From Marinobacterium_D sp050908845 (GTDB taxonomy: Bacteria > Pseudomonadota > Gammaproteobacteria > Pseudomonadales > Balneatricaceae): a stretch of DNA of 64,000 bases. Made by a program: the position numbers and the translations under genes. Shown one piece after another: positions 26,215-33,602 of the stretch (positions are counted from its first letter, which is position 1; each line of letters begins with the position of its first letter). The DNA lies in contig NZ_CP194171.1 of assembly GCF_050908845.1 (NCBI RefSeq), positions 3,348,001 through 3,412,000 of the forward strand, read 5' to 3'. The notes beneath the pieces were generated by a model. That model searched no databases. It was not told the origin of the DNA and worked only from the letters and a program-made list of their open reading frames with translations.

Positions 26215-27180
26215 ATGGATCAAGAATATGATTTAGCGCATCTAGCAGAAGATCTTGGTAAAGAATTACCCGATATTACAGAACTATATCTTTTTGGTTC
26301 GCGTGCACGTGGCACCAAAAGCACTAGGTCAGATGCCGATGTTCTAGTTGTTTCAAGTAATTACGTTCAACCAAAAGTATTAAGAGATTTTTCAGCTAAT
26401 AACTGTGATGCACTTGATTTATTTACCGTTGATGGTGGTAAGGCAATAAGCACACAGAATGAGAGTTTTATCGAATCAGCGGACTTTTCAAGTTTGGTTG
26501 AAAAACTAGGAGCGATAAAAATCTGGTCTAGAGAATCCGGTCGAGAAGCAGCAGACATACAATGGCGTTTCACAGTCAAAGAAGGTGTTGAATTCATTCC
26601 GTCAGTACTACCAAACCAACCCAAGGTTGATAATGGTACTAATGCCAATATTATAGACCTATCAAAAATCACACTTGTTCAAATTCTCACTGCCTTAACT
26701 GTGCCCCAGTTTGTCGCAGTATTTGCCGCGTTATGTGTTGTAATTGGTGCTAGTTTTACTGCTGGTATTCAATACGAAAAAATCACAACAGAAAAGCCTA
26801 AAATTGTTCAGCCTTCAGCATTAAGAAAAGAGCAAGCTGATTTGATAGCCAAAGCAAACAAGGAAAACACAAACCTGATTAACAGTATCAATAATTACGT
26901 AGACTACCGAGATACAAAGGGTGGTGGAATTGATTCTGAGGCAAACATTTACAATGGGGATGTAGATAAAGCAGTAGGTAATCTTTCAAGTATTATATCA
27001 AGCATAAAAGCAAAGTTTAGTAATAACGCGGTTAAAGGAATACCTGCATATTTGAAGGAGATAAATAAGCATATTAACGAACCTAAAGTTAAAACTGTTT
27101 CATCTAATACTGCTTTCGTAGTTGAATGGGAGAAGGTTAAATCTGATTTATATACGGAAGCAAAGTCAGACTTAAAGTAG
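26215..27180 (+). CDS. nucleotidyltransferase-fold protein with a central membrane segment (cassette gene 1)
   Basis: 321-aa protein. Residues 1-110 look like a polymerase-beta-type nucleotidyltransferase: LFGSRARGTKSTRSDADVLV gives the GS motif (28-29) and the two metal-binding aspartates D40 and D42; D68 in CDALDLF is a candidate third carboxylate. A hydrophobic segment follows at about 160-186 (TVPQFVAVFAALCVVIGASF), then a Lys/Asn/Ser-rich helical C-terminal region to the end. MNT-type toxin or antitoxin enzymes and CD-NTases share the core motif, but the fusion to a membrane anchor is not a form I know. Strong A/T codon bias contrasts with the core genome. No HEPN partner is adjacent. 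Confidence 0.7.
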   Translation: MDQEYDLAHLAEDLGKELPDITELYLFGSRARGTKSTRSDADVLVVSSNYVQPKVLRDFSANNCDALDLFTVDGGKAISTQNESFIESADFSSLVEKLGAIKIWSRESGREAADIQWRFTVKEGVEFIPSVLPNQPKVDNGTNANIIDLSKITLVQILTALTVPQFVAVFAALCVVIGASFTAGIQYEKITTEKPKIVQPSALRKEQADLIAKANKENTNLINSINNYVDYRDTKGGGIDSEANIYNGDVDKAVGNLSSIISSIKAKFSNNAVKGIPAYLKEINKHINEPKVKTVSSNTAFVVEWEKVKSDLYTEAKSDLK

Positions 27181-27192
27181 AAACAATGAAAT

Positions 27193-27268
27193 GGCTAACA
27201 AGGCAAATTAACGCGGACGCCAAAATCTGATGCGCATCTTTTGTCTCCGGTTATTTGCGGCGTTAAAC
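27193..27268 (+). repeat. attC site 1 (76 bp)
   Basis: Begins GGCTAAC 13 bp after the gene stop and ends GTTAAAC (fits GTTRRRY). Inner arms GCAAATTAACGCGGA and TCTCCGGTTATTTGC are complementary with a few unpaired bases, spacers AAG and GGC separate them from the outer cores, and a central loop of about 20 bases lies between. This R''-L''-loop-L'-R' order is diagnostic of integron cassette recombination sites. The next gene starts 19 bp after it. Confidence 0.8.
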
Positions 27269-27286
27269 ATCAAGGAGAGAGCAGCA

Positions 27287-28045
27287 ATGTCCGACGGTTC
27301 GATATTTGAAAGAATTGCCTTCCGAATAGGTGGTGATTTAAATCACTTACTTGAAGTTGGCATGTTCTTAGTTGTTGCGATCTTTGCTGTTGCTTCTATC
27401 ACTGAAATATCAGCGAGAGACAGCTACCTTGGCTACTTGCAAAATGAGATTAATTCTATTAACCAAGAGTTAGCCCAAAACTCTGGTGGAGTCTCGGATA
27501 AGTTTACAGATGAGGCAATATCATCTCTTAAAAAACAGGCTCAGTTCTACGGTCAGCTTCGCGGCAAAGTAGAGGCGCTCATTTCTGTCGGTGCCGATCG
27601 GCAAAGTCAAACCCTTGTGGAAATTAGACGCGAATTCGACGACGCAAATAGTTTTGGTCAATCCGATGAATCCATTGGGTATACATCAATTCTATATATG
27701 CTCCAGAGATATATAACTCAACTAAGCTCAGATTACCTTCTCGCTATAACAATAATGACACGTGGTGCGATAGGAGCAGGAATCGGCACAATTCGGACTA
27801 CAAGCAGATTCACCTGGCGTAGTATTTTATTTGGCTTGTCATCTGGTTTTATCGTGTTTCTTACCATTAAAGGAGGAAAGCATATTTTTTTACTGCACGC
27901 CCAGGGTCAGTTAATTCAATTCAATCCATACAGCAGTGGTTTCTTTGGTTTGCTGGCAGGTATGTTTACGGAAAAAACATTTGAATTTCTTGGGGCTGTT
28001 ACAGATTCTGTGTTCAATAAACTTAAAAATGTTTTGGACGAATGA
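27287..28045 (+). CDS. multi-pass membrane protein of unknown function (cassette gene 2)
   Basis: 252-aa protein, not recognised. One hydrophobic helix near the N-terminus (about 22-40, LEVGMFLVVAIFAVASITE), a polar helical domain of about 105 residues with heptad-like spacing (EINSINQELAQ, SSLKKQAQFYGQLRGKVEAL), then two or three more hydrophobic segments (about 149-168, 178-198, 212-230). The layout suggests two membrane anchors bracketing an extramembrane helical domain. Start fixed by AAGGAGAG 7 bp before the ATG. Its stop lies 2 bp before attC site 2, typical packing for a cassette. AT-rich. Confidence 0.7.
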   Translation: MSDGSIFERIAFRIGGDLNHLLEVGMFLVVAIFAVASITEISARDSYLGYLQNEINSINQELAQNSGGVSDKFTDEAISSLKKQAQFYGQLRGKVEALISVGADRQSQTLVEIRREFDDANSFGQSDESIGYTSILYMLQRYITQLSSDYLLAITIMTRGAIGAGIGTIRTTSRFTWRSILFGLSSGFIVFLTIKGGKHIFLLHAQGQLIQFNPYSSGFFGLLAGMFTEKTFEFLGAVTDSVFNKLKNVLDE

Positions 28046-28046
28046 T

Positions 28047-28130
28047 GTTTAACAAAGCCATCAACTACACGCCTGTCGGCGCCGGACAGCCTACGCTACG
28101 CTCCGGCTGCCGGTTATGGCGGCGTTATAC
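28047..28130 (+). repeat. attC site 2 (84 bp)
   Basis: Begins with a perfect GTTTAAC (RYYYAAC) 2 bp after the stop and ends GTTATAC. GCCATCAAC and GGTTATGGC pair with one extra base on one arm, the usual extrahelical base that sets strand choice by the integrase. Spacers are AAA and GGC, and the middle forms a variable GC-rich stem. Boundary to the next gene is 38 bp. Confidence 0.82.
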
Positions 28131-28168
28131 CTGGTACACACCACAACATCCCTAAAAGGAGGGAATCT

Positions 28169-28657
28169 ATGACGATGTTAAGAAAAGCCAACCCGCTGAG
28201 GGTAATACTGTTACTTTCATTTATGTTAGTTATTTCAGGATGCACAGTAAAACTAATAGCTTCCTATGATGAAACAACTGATAAGAATGTTACTTCTCTT
28301 CAGAGAAAAACGGAGACATTTTTAACAGATCTAGAAGCAAAATACGGTCTTCCAGAATGCAGCTATGAAAAGAACGCTACTTTTTACAGCGAATCTAAAG
28401 TCGATTTGAGTGCAATAAAAGTTCGTGCGGAGGCTATTCCTAAAAATGACATCACTGTAAAGCAACTCGATTTATTAGAAAGTAGCTTGAATGACCTAGA
28501 ATCACTTCATAAATTAAAAGATAAAAAGACTAAAGATAAAGGCTCGTTAGAATGTATTAGTATTGATGAGATAGATCCTCTACGCACTGCATTTAATTCA
28601 AGCTTTACAGCAATATTAAAACTAGAACTAGCCAAAAAGCGTGGCGACGACGAGTAA
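28169..28657 (+). CDS. small lipoprotein (cassette gene 3a)
   Basis: 162-aa protein with a signal peptide (LLSFMLVISGC) whose lipobox cysteine is about residue 25, so it should be lipid-anchored in the envelope. The mature part is helical and charged (SLQRKTETFLTDLEAKYG, LDLLESSLNDLESLHKLKDK), with two further cysteines (PECSYEK and LECISI) that could form a disulfide. GGAGG precedes the ATG. It is followed 19 bp later by a second small gene in the same cassette, and the two would be cotranslated. Function unknown. Confidence 0.7.
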   Translation: MTMLRKANPLRVILLLSFMLVISGCTVKLIASYDETTDKNVTSLQRKTETFLTDLEAKYGLPECSYEKNATFYSESKVDLSAIKVRAEAIPKNDITVKQLDLLESSLNDLESLHKLKDKKTKDKGSLECISIDEIDPLRTAFNSSFTAILKLELAKKRGDDE

Positions 28658-28676
28658 CTAAATAGGAGATTACGTT

Positions 28677-29006
28677 ATGAGTATAGATGCTGGAGAATTA
28701 GCCGAAAATATGCTGGGGGCCATGCAAGGAGTTCTGTCTGAAAAATGGCCTGAAATCAAAGAGTATGGTGAATCCGAGGCCAAAAAATTGGCACAATCAG
28801 TTGTAATGATCGAAACCCTCAAAGCAGCAAACAAAATTGATGAAGAAGAGGCTGTCTTGCATTTCTCTATTCAGAAAAATGCAAGCCGTACAGTACTTCT
28901 AGCGATTGAAGGTCTTGGTGTTTTGGCAGTTGAACAAGCGCTAAATGCCGCTCTAGATATTATAAAAGATGCGGTGAACACTGCTTTAGGATTTACACTG
29001 ATATAA
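28677..29006 (+). CDS. 109-aa helical protein paired with the lipoprotein (cassette gene 3b)
   Basis: Not recognised. Almost wholly helical by pattern: an acidic N-terminal half (AGELAENMLGAMQGVLSEKW, SEAKKLAQSVVMIETLKAA) and an amphipathic to hydrophobic C-terminal half (TVLLAIEGLGVLAVEQALNA, ALDIIKDAVNTALGFTLI). The hydrophobic tail could insert in or lie on a membrane, as for pore-forming or membrane-seeking small proteins, but it is interrupted by Glu and Lys. GGAG is 7 bp before the ATG. The stop is 6 bp before attC site 3. A functional pair with the lipoprotein is inferred only from sharing a cassette. Confidence 0.65.
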   Translation: MSIDAGELAENMLGAMQGVLSEKWPEIKEYGESEAKKLAQSVVMIETLKAANKIDEEEAVLHFSIQKNASRTVLLAIEGLGVLAVEQALNAALDIIKDAVNTALGFTLI

Positions 29007-29011
29007 GGCAG

Positions 29012-29083
29012 GTATAACAAAGCCAGCCAGAGGGACAGCCAAACCGCGATGCGCTTTGTCTGCCCCTGCTGGCGACGTTACAA
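29012..29083 (+). repeat. attC site 3 (72 bp)
   Basis: Begins GTATAAC, 6 bp after the stop, and ends GTTACAA. Arms GCCAGCCAGAGGGACAG and CTGCCCCTGCTGGC pair with three extra bases on one arm. Spacers are AAA and GAC. It shares AACAAAGCCA with site 2. A further GCGTTAG at 29084-29090 could be an alternative right core. The next gene starts 34 bp later. Confidence 0.78.
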
Positions 29084-29117
29084 GCGTTAGTTAACCATAT
29101 TCGAAAGGGATCATACG

Positions 29118-29552
29118 ATGAAATGTATCTGTTACAGAAAAGGGTATAAATATCAACTCTATGAAGACTATGAGAATCAAATACCAGTGTATCCAGATAA
29201 TGACATCATCACTGATTACATAGAGTTATCGAGTAAAGGAAATCTAAGAATAAAAACTGGCTATGCCTGGGATGGACCTTCAGGACCGACGATTGATACA
29301 TTAAACTTCATGCGAGGTGCTCTCGTACACGATGCTTTGTATCAATTAATGAGAGAAAGTAAATTACCCCCAGAGAACAAGGAACATGTAGACCAGTTAC
29401 TAAAACAAACATGCCGAAAAGATCGAATGTCAAAATTTCGATCCTGGTATATCTATCATGCGGTGAAGCGTTTCGGAAAACCCTCAATGGATCCCAAAAA
29501 TAAACGCAAATACATTGGGGCCCCGAAGGGATGCAAATGCAACCGGTCATAA
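29118..29552 (+). CDS. DUF1353-like protein (cassette gene 4)
   Basis: 144-aa soluble protein. The stretch GYAWDGPSGPTIDTLNFM followed by RGALVHDALYQLMRE matches the shape of DUF1353-type proteins, where a Gly/Asp loop is followed by an HD pair in a helix. The HD could be a metal or catalytic site. The C-terminal 40 residues are basic (RMSKFRSWYIYHAVKRFGKP, then NKRKYIG) and end with a CKC motif. Such proteins occur in phages and cassettes without a known role. AAGGGA precedes the ATG. No attC was found after it. Confidence 0.65.
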   Translation: MKCICYRKGYKYQLYEDYENQIPVYPDNDIITDYIELSSKGNLRIKTGYAWDGPSGPTIDTLNFMRGALVHDALYQLMRESKLPPENKEHVDQLLKQTCRKDRMSKFRSWYIYHAVKRFGKPSMDPKNKRKYIGAPKGCKCNRS

Positions 29553-29610
29553 ACGACATTGCACGCACATAACTCTGAATCCAGTTTTATGCATTCATTG
29601 GAGACCATTA

Positions 29611-30231
29611 ATGACATTTGAAGAGGAAAAGAAAAAAGCTCTTCTTGAACATAGGCTGAGCCTGAAAAGAATATTTATCGAAAAATCTTTAATAGCAACA
29701 GTATTGCTTATAGCTGCCTTAGCTGGAAATTTTCTAGTGGAGAAATACAAAAGCGACAATACTAAATATCAGTTTTTACTAGAAAGAAAATTATTGGCCG
29801 CTTCTGAAATTAGACAGAAATATACTGATATAACTTCAATTTACTATCGAGTTTCTGAATCATCTTGTTATGGCGAAAATATATCTTCAAGTGAACTATC
29901 CTCTCTTAAAGAAAAAATTCAAATTGCAGTCGAACATGTCAACAAAAATTCTATTTTACTTGGTTCAGATTATCAAAATAATACCGGTAAATTATTTAAC
30001 TTATTAATAGGAATTTCCGCAGAACCTCAAAAAGACCTCTGTAAGTATAGACATTTCGTTTCAGACTTATCTGATATATTTTCATTTGAGCTTAGAAAAG
30101 AGATAGGATTCAATGAAGCTAACAAAATAAATTTCAGGCCAATACCAATAAACCCTGCAGAAATCGATAGGATTGGCGTGACTGGATATCTTGAAAAGAA
30201 TTATACGCATTGGAAAGTCTCAAAAAAGTAA
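29611..30231 (+). CDS. membrane-anchored hypothetical protein at the island end
   Basis: 206-aa protein, not recognised. A Lys/Glu-rich N-terminal helix (EEEKKKALLEHRLSLKRIF) leads to one hydrophobic segment (about 23-42, SLIATVLLIAALAGNFLVEK). A helical, A/T-codon-biased domain of about 160 residues follows, with conserved-looking aromatic and charged patches (YTDITSIYYRVSES, CKYRHFVSDLSDIF). Start chosen at MTFEEE behind TGGAG (8 bp). It follows the DUF1353-like gene by 58 bp with no clear recombination site between, so both may belong to one cassette or the site has decayed. The 185 bp after it holds nothing I recognise. Confidence 0.65.
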   Translation: MTFEEEKKKALLEHRLSLKRIFIEKSLIATVLLIAALAGNFLVEKYKSDNTKYQFLLERKLLAASEIRQKYTDITSIYYRVSESSCYGENISSSELSSLKEKIQIAVEHVNKNSILLGSDYQNNTGKLFNLLIGISAEPQKDLCKYRHFVSDLSDIFSFELRKEIGFNEANKINFRPIPINPAEIDRIGVTGYLEKNYTHWKVSKK

Positions 30232-30416
30232 GATATACAGCATAAGAAATCGCTCGAAAATCGCCTACACGGTGGTTTCACATCCGCAGTTCAGCCCTTT
30301 TAACGAGACATAATGCGCCAAATCAATAGCGGTAACGGAGTCGAACAATAAAGAGGTGATATTATCTTCTTTGGCCGGGCACTCCAGGGTGCCTCGAACC
30401 AAGAGATTAGTCAGAA

Positions 30417-30881
30417 ATGATCAATCACGACGAGTTTCAAAGACTGGTTACTCAGCTCTACTCGACGGTCGGTGAGCTTGAGCAGATGTTCCCGGGCAGG
30501 CATTTCACGCCTGATGGCCATATGGTCGGGAGCATCGGCGAATGCCTGGTGGCTGACGCCTATGGTCTGGAGCTTATGACAGCGTCCAATAAGGGCTACG
30601 ACGCGGTCACGGCGACGGGCTTGAAAGTGGAGATCAAGGCTACCCAGGCCAACTCGGTTGCCTTTCGGAGCGAACCGCAACACACGATCTGCATCAAGAT
30701 CCTTCCTGATGGCACCTTCGAAGAGATCTATAACGGCCCCGGCGCTTTGGTCTGGGAGCAGTTCAAGAATAAGCCCCTGCCCAGCAATGGACAGTTTCAG
30801 ATCTCACTGACAAAGCTGCGCAAACTAAACCAGTCGGTAGCGGCTCAGGATCGCGTAGCGCAAGCATCAGGATCAGAGTAA
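30417..30881 (+). CDS. PD-(D/E)xK nuclease-like protein (DUF6998-type)
   Basis: 154-aa protein. The order GSIGECLVADAYGLEL (helix with Glu), KGYDAV (candidate Asp), then LKVEIKATQ (E-x-K on a strand) fits the PD-(D/E)xK phosphodiesterase fold used by many restriction and repair nucleases. IYNGPGALVWEQ and GQFQISLTKLRKLN follow. I associate this pattern with DUF6998 proteins, from memory. Its base composition is closer to the core genome than the cassette genes, so it may be a separate insertion. Its last 9 bp overlap the end of the convergent membrane-protein gene. Ribosome site weak. Confidence 0.65.
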   Translation: MINHDEFQRLVTQLYSTVGELEQMFPGRHFTPDGHMVGSIGECLVADAYGLELMTASNKGYDAVTATGLKVEIKATQANSVAFRSEPQHTICIKILPDGTFEEIYNGPGALVWEQFKNKPLPSNGQFQISLTKLRKLNQSVAAQDRVAQASGSE

Positions 30882-31886
30882 CCCGGTTCTGATCAGATCA
30901 AAGGCATCCAGAATCCGGGCCACAAACTGGTCTTTGGGACGAAAGCTGCTCTTGGTGCTGCGAGTCACATCCCTTTCCAGATGATCCAGCAGCTTGTGCA
31001 GTCGCCTTCGATGCATACCGGTCACCGCCTGAATCGGATCGAAAATCATGCCGGATAGCGCGGCGAACCCCGCTAACGCGCCCATCACGGCAAGCATCAC
31101 GCCCGCCGTCACAGTCCATGATGGCTCCGGCGGAAACCAGCCGTAGTACCAGTGGCCGACGGTTTCGCCCAGGATGAAGTCTCTGGCGGCCAGGGTTTTC
31201 GCGAGCATCGATGCGAGTACCACGCCCAGGCCGATGCCGCCGGGGGTGAATTTCTGAAAGGCGAAGGCGCCCAGCACGGTGCATGAAATGCTGTTGGTGA
31301 TATCGGCGGATGCGGTGCGGGTTACCCGGTACTGACTGAGCGCATCGGCGACCAGCGGTTCTATCGCGCGGATAAACTGGCGGTGATCGGCAGCTTCACA
31401 GGCGTGGCGGGCGTATAACGCTTCCAGGGCCTCGACCAGGTAATTCTCAAGCAGCTGGCCCTCTTTACCATCGTTCAGCAGCTCGACAAAGATCAGATCG
31501 GAGATCTGCTGTTGTACCCGGGTGGTGAAACCTGCCGGTACACGCTCGGCGCCACGATACAGCCAGCTGAGCCCTTGGCGTTTTTTGCTCAGGGCTTTGA
31601 CTAAACATGCCAGGGCGTAAACCGGCGCCCAGAGCAGGTTGGCGGGCGCGCGCAGCATATCCCACCCCAGCGCGACGCGGTTGGTGGCGATGGCACCGGG
31701 GTAATGAAAATGACGCCGGATAAATGCAGGGACCCGCGCACGGCAGTCATTGAAGTAACGCTCAACGCCTGCGTGGATCGCCTGCTCGATTGCGGCCCGG
31801 GAAATCTGCTGCTCAGGCGGTGTAACATCAGATGTTGCAACAATGGACATGATGATGGGTGTATCTATCTGCAGGTACTGGCGCAT
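30873..31886 (-). CDS. DUF6635-like membrane protein
   Basis: 337-aa protein that I place tentatively in the DUF6635 group. An arginine-rich N-terminal region (NDCRARVPAFIRRHFHYPGA) leads to a segment APANLLWAPVYALACLVKAL. A long helical middle follows, then two or three hydrophobic segments late in the protein (ISCTVLGAFAFQKFTPGGIG, GLGVVLASMLAKTLA, VTAGVMLAVMGALAGFAALSG). The GETVGHWYYGWFPPEPSW loop between them is distinctive. Function unknown. The first in-frame ATG is used; MSIVATSDV 12 codons later is an alternative start. Codon use is core-like. Confidence 0.65.
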   Translation of the reverse strand: MRQYLQIDTPIIMSIVATSDVTPPEQQISRAAIEQAIHAGVERYFNDCRARVPAFIRRHFHYPGAIATNRVALGWDMLRAPANLLWAPVYALACLVKALSKKRQGLSWLYRGAERVPAGFTTRVQQQISDLIFVELLNDGKEGQLLENYLVEALEALYARHACEAADHRQFIRAIEPLVADALSQYRVTRTASADITNSISCTVLGAFAFQKFTPGGIGLGVVLASMLAKTLAARDFILGETVGHWYYGWFPPEPSWTVTAGVMLAVMGALAGFAALSGMIFDPIQAVTGMHRRRLHKLLDHLERDVTRSTKSSFRPKDQFVARILDAFDLIRTGLL

Positions 31887-31943
31887 TAAACCGTAATTGC
31901 GGCAACGGGGCCAGACCCGCCCTGTTTAACGCCTGACCACACA

Positions 31944-32115
31944 AACTTGTGCCTTTGCCGAAAACGACCCACACTGACATCTGCCTGCTACAGCAGGAGC
32001 AACGATTCCAAGGGACTGGCTGATGGACACCTGCTTTTCATTACTCCCGTTTCGGGCGCTCACGCCATCACTCCCCTGTTACCGCTATAGATCTGCCACA
32101 AGTCATAACTCAGCC
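31944..32115 (+). repeat. right copy of the diverged direct repeat flanking the accessory island
   Basis: Second copy of the block at 25810-26003, about 6.1 kb away and in the same orientation. It shares AACTTGTGCCTTT near its left end and ends at AACTCAGCC. It fills most of the 356-bp gap between the DUF6635-like gene and the methyltransferase, which otherwise holds only the methyltransferase leader. Confidence 0.6.
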
Positions 32116-32242
32116 CGATGCGTAGTGCTTGCCCTGCTCTGGATGATCGGCGGCGCCATACGCTTTGGCGCATTGCTGGTAGTGCTGGCGTTCAAGGCAC
32201 GCAGTTTAGCTAAGGGCTCGATAAGCCCAATAAGGAGCGCCG

Positions 32243-32896
32243 ATGGACAAACGAGACGAGCAGTTCTGGGACAAAATCGCTCGCAAGTATGCCGCTTCCC
32301 CCGTCGGCGATGAAGCCGGCTTCGACAGAACACTTGCGCGAACCCTGGCGCTCTTCCCTCCCCATGCCCGGGTACTGGAGCTGGGCTGCGGCACCGGTAC
32401 AGCGGCGCTGCGCCTTGCTGAAGGCGTCGACACCTACCTGGCCACTGACATATCGGCCAATATGATCAGCATCGCGGACGAAAAGCTCGAGACCGCTCGC
32501 CAGAACGGCTTCAATGGCCCGTTAAGCTTTCGCCAGGCAACGCTCGACACAGTTAGCAACGAGAGCGCCCGCTACAATGCCGTTATCGGCTTTAACTATC
32601 TTCACCTGGCGGGAGACTTGCCCACCGCGCTTGATCATATCCGCAGCTTACTGCTCCCGGGCGGGCTGTTTATCTCCAAGACACCCTGTATCGGCGATAT
32701 GAATCCGCTTATACGCCTTGTCATTCCGCTGATGCGCCTCGTGGGCAAAGCACCCAGCGTAACCACCTTTTCCACTGAATCACTCCTGGTTTCACTGAAA
32801 CAGGCTGGTTTCGAAGTTATCGCGAACGAGCTCCACGGCTCGAAAAAGAGTGACCGGCGCCCCTTCATTGCTGCCCGGGCGCCTTCGGGAGACTGA
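32243..32896 (+). CDS. class I SAM-dependent methyltransferase
   Basis: 217-aa Rossmann methyltransferase. Motif I VLELGCGTGTAALRLAEG binds S-adenosylmethionine, then TDISANMISIADEKLETAR (motif II acidic end), FNYLHLAGDLPTALDHIRSLLLPGGLFISKT (motifs IV-V with the usual P-GG turn). The pattern is that of the methyltransf_11/25 group; substrate unknown. AAGGAG is 6 bp before the ATG. It is upstream of a zinc-ribbon membrane protein by 77 bp on the same strand. An overlapping plus-strand frame starting at 32023 was rejected. Confidence 0.85.
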   Translation: MDKRDEQFWDKIARKYAASPVGDEAGFDRTLARTLALFPPHARVLELGCGTGTAALRLAEGVDTYLATDISANMISIADEKLETARQNGFNGPLSFRQATLDTVSNESARYNAVIGFNYLHLAGDLPTALDHIRSLLLPGGLFISKTPCIGDMNPLIRLVIPLMRLVGKAPSVTTFSTESLLVSLKQAGFEVIANELHGSKKSDRRPFIAARAPSGD

Positions 32897-32973
32897 GAGA
32901 GATGCTTGCAGCAGCTGCTTCAACAGTGGATATGGCAACGGCTTAACGATTCGATAGCAAGGAGATAAGAGCA

Positions 32974-33438
32974 ATGGCTTTAATCAGGTGTCAGGACTGC
33001 GATCATGAAGTCTCCGATCAGGCCGCCAGCTGCATCAACTGCGGCCGTCCCATCAAAGAGACTGCGGAATCATCCAACCCCATGACCGCCGCCTGGGCGG
33101 CGGTCACCCGTTCGAAAACACCTATCAACCTGTTTGCCCTGGCGATGATGGCCTGCGCCGCCGTGCTCGGCATCAGTGCGAAAAGCGTGACCAGCTCCTG
33201 CGCGCTCATCGCCTTCACCTATACGCTGCATACGTTTCTGGCGGTTGCCGGTATGTTCTTTGTGACCCTGCTGTTCTGCCGCGCCGGTATCTATCACCCG
33301 GATGATCTGGCCAAGGCAAAACGCGATGGGCTGCCCAGCCTGGGCAGGGACAAACCGCTCATCGCCGCAGGGCTTATCGTGCTGATGTTCACAGCCTATG
33401 CCCTGTACCAAAAGAGCCAGGGCGTGCCGGCCTGCTGA
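32974..33438 (+). CDS. zinc-ribbon membrane protein
   Basis: 154-aa protein. An N-terminal zinc ribbon (CQDCDHEVSDQAASCINCG, two CxxC pairs) is followed by three hydrophobic segments (LFALAMMACAAVLGIS, FTYTLHTFLAVAGMFFVTLL, IAAGLIVLMFTAYALYQ). The ribbon would be cytoplasmic. Similar small proteins are common in Gammaproteobacteria and lack a known role. GGAG lies 10 bp before the ATG. Confidence 0.75.
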   Translation: MALIRCQDCDHEVSDQAASCINCGRPIKETAESSNPMTAAWAAVTRSKTPINLFALAMMACAAVLGISAKSVTSSCALIAFTYTLHTFLAVAGMFFVTLLFCRAGIYHPDDLAKAKRDGLPSLGRDKPLIAAGLIVLMFTAYALYQKSQGVPAC

Positions 33439-33602
33439 GGCTGAAAGCCCGAATATTCAGCGTATCTATAGAGGTGTTGAATAAGTCGGTAGCGGCCTAT
33501 GCTCGATCCGCATATCACAACATTTCTGCTGCCTGCGTGGCGCCCAGCATCCCGTTGATTACCCTGCTTGCCAACGAATAATGACCTAGAAAGGGCTTTG
33601 CC

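Noticed and set aside
29118..29552. Prophage remnant because of the DUF1353-like gene
   Set aside because: No phage structural, lysis or integrase gene is nearby, and attC sites explain the context better.
29553..29610. A possible attC between the DUF1353-like gene and the next gene
   Set aside because: CATAAAC and GTTTTATGC are partly complementary, but no inner arms pair and the spacing is too short.
32023..32313. Plus-strand open frame of 96 codons overlapping the methyltransferase start
   Set aside because: It has no ribosome site, overlaps repeat copy B and the methyltransferase, and is not conserved with copy A's reading frame.
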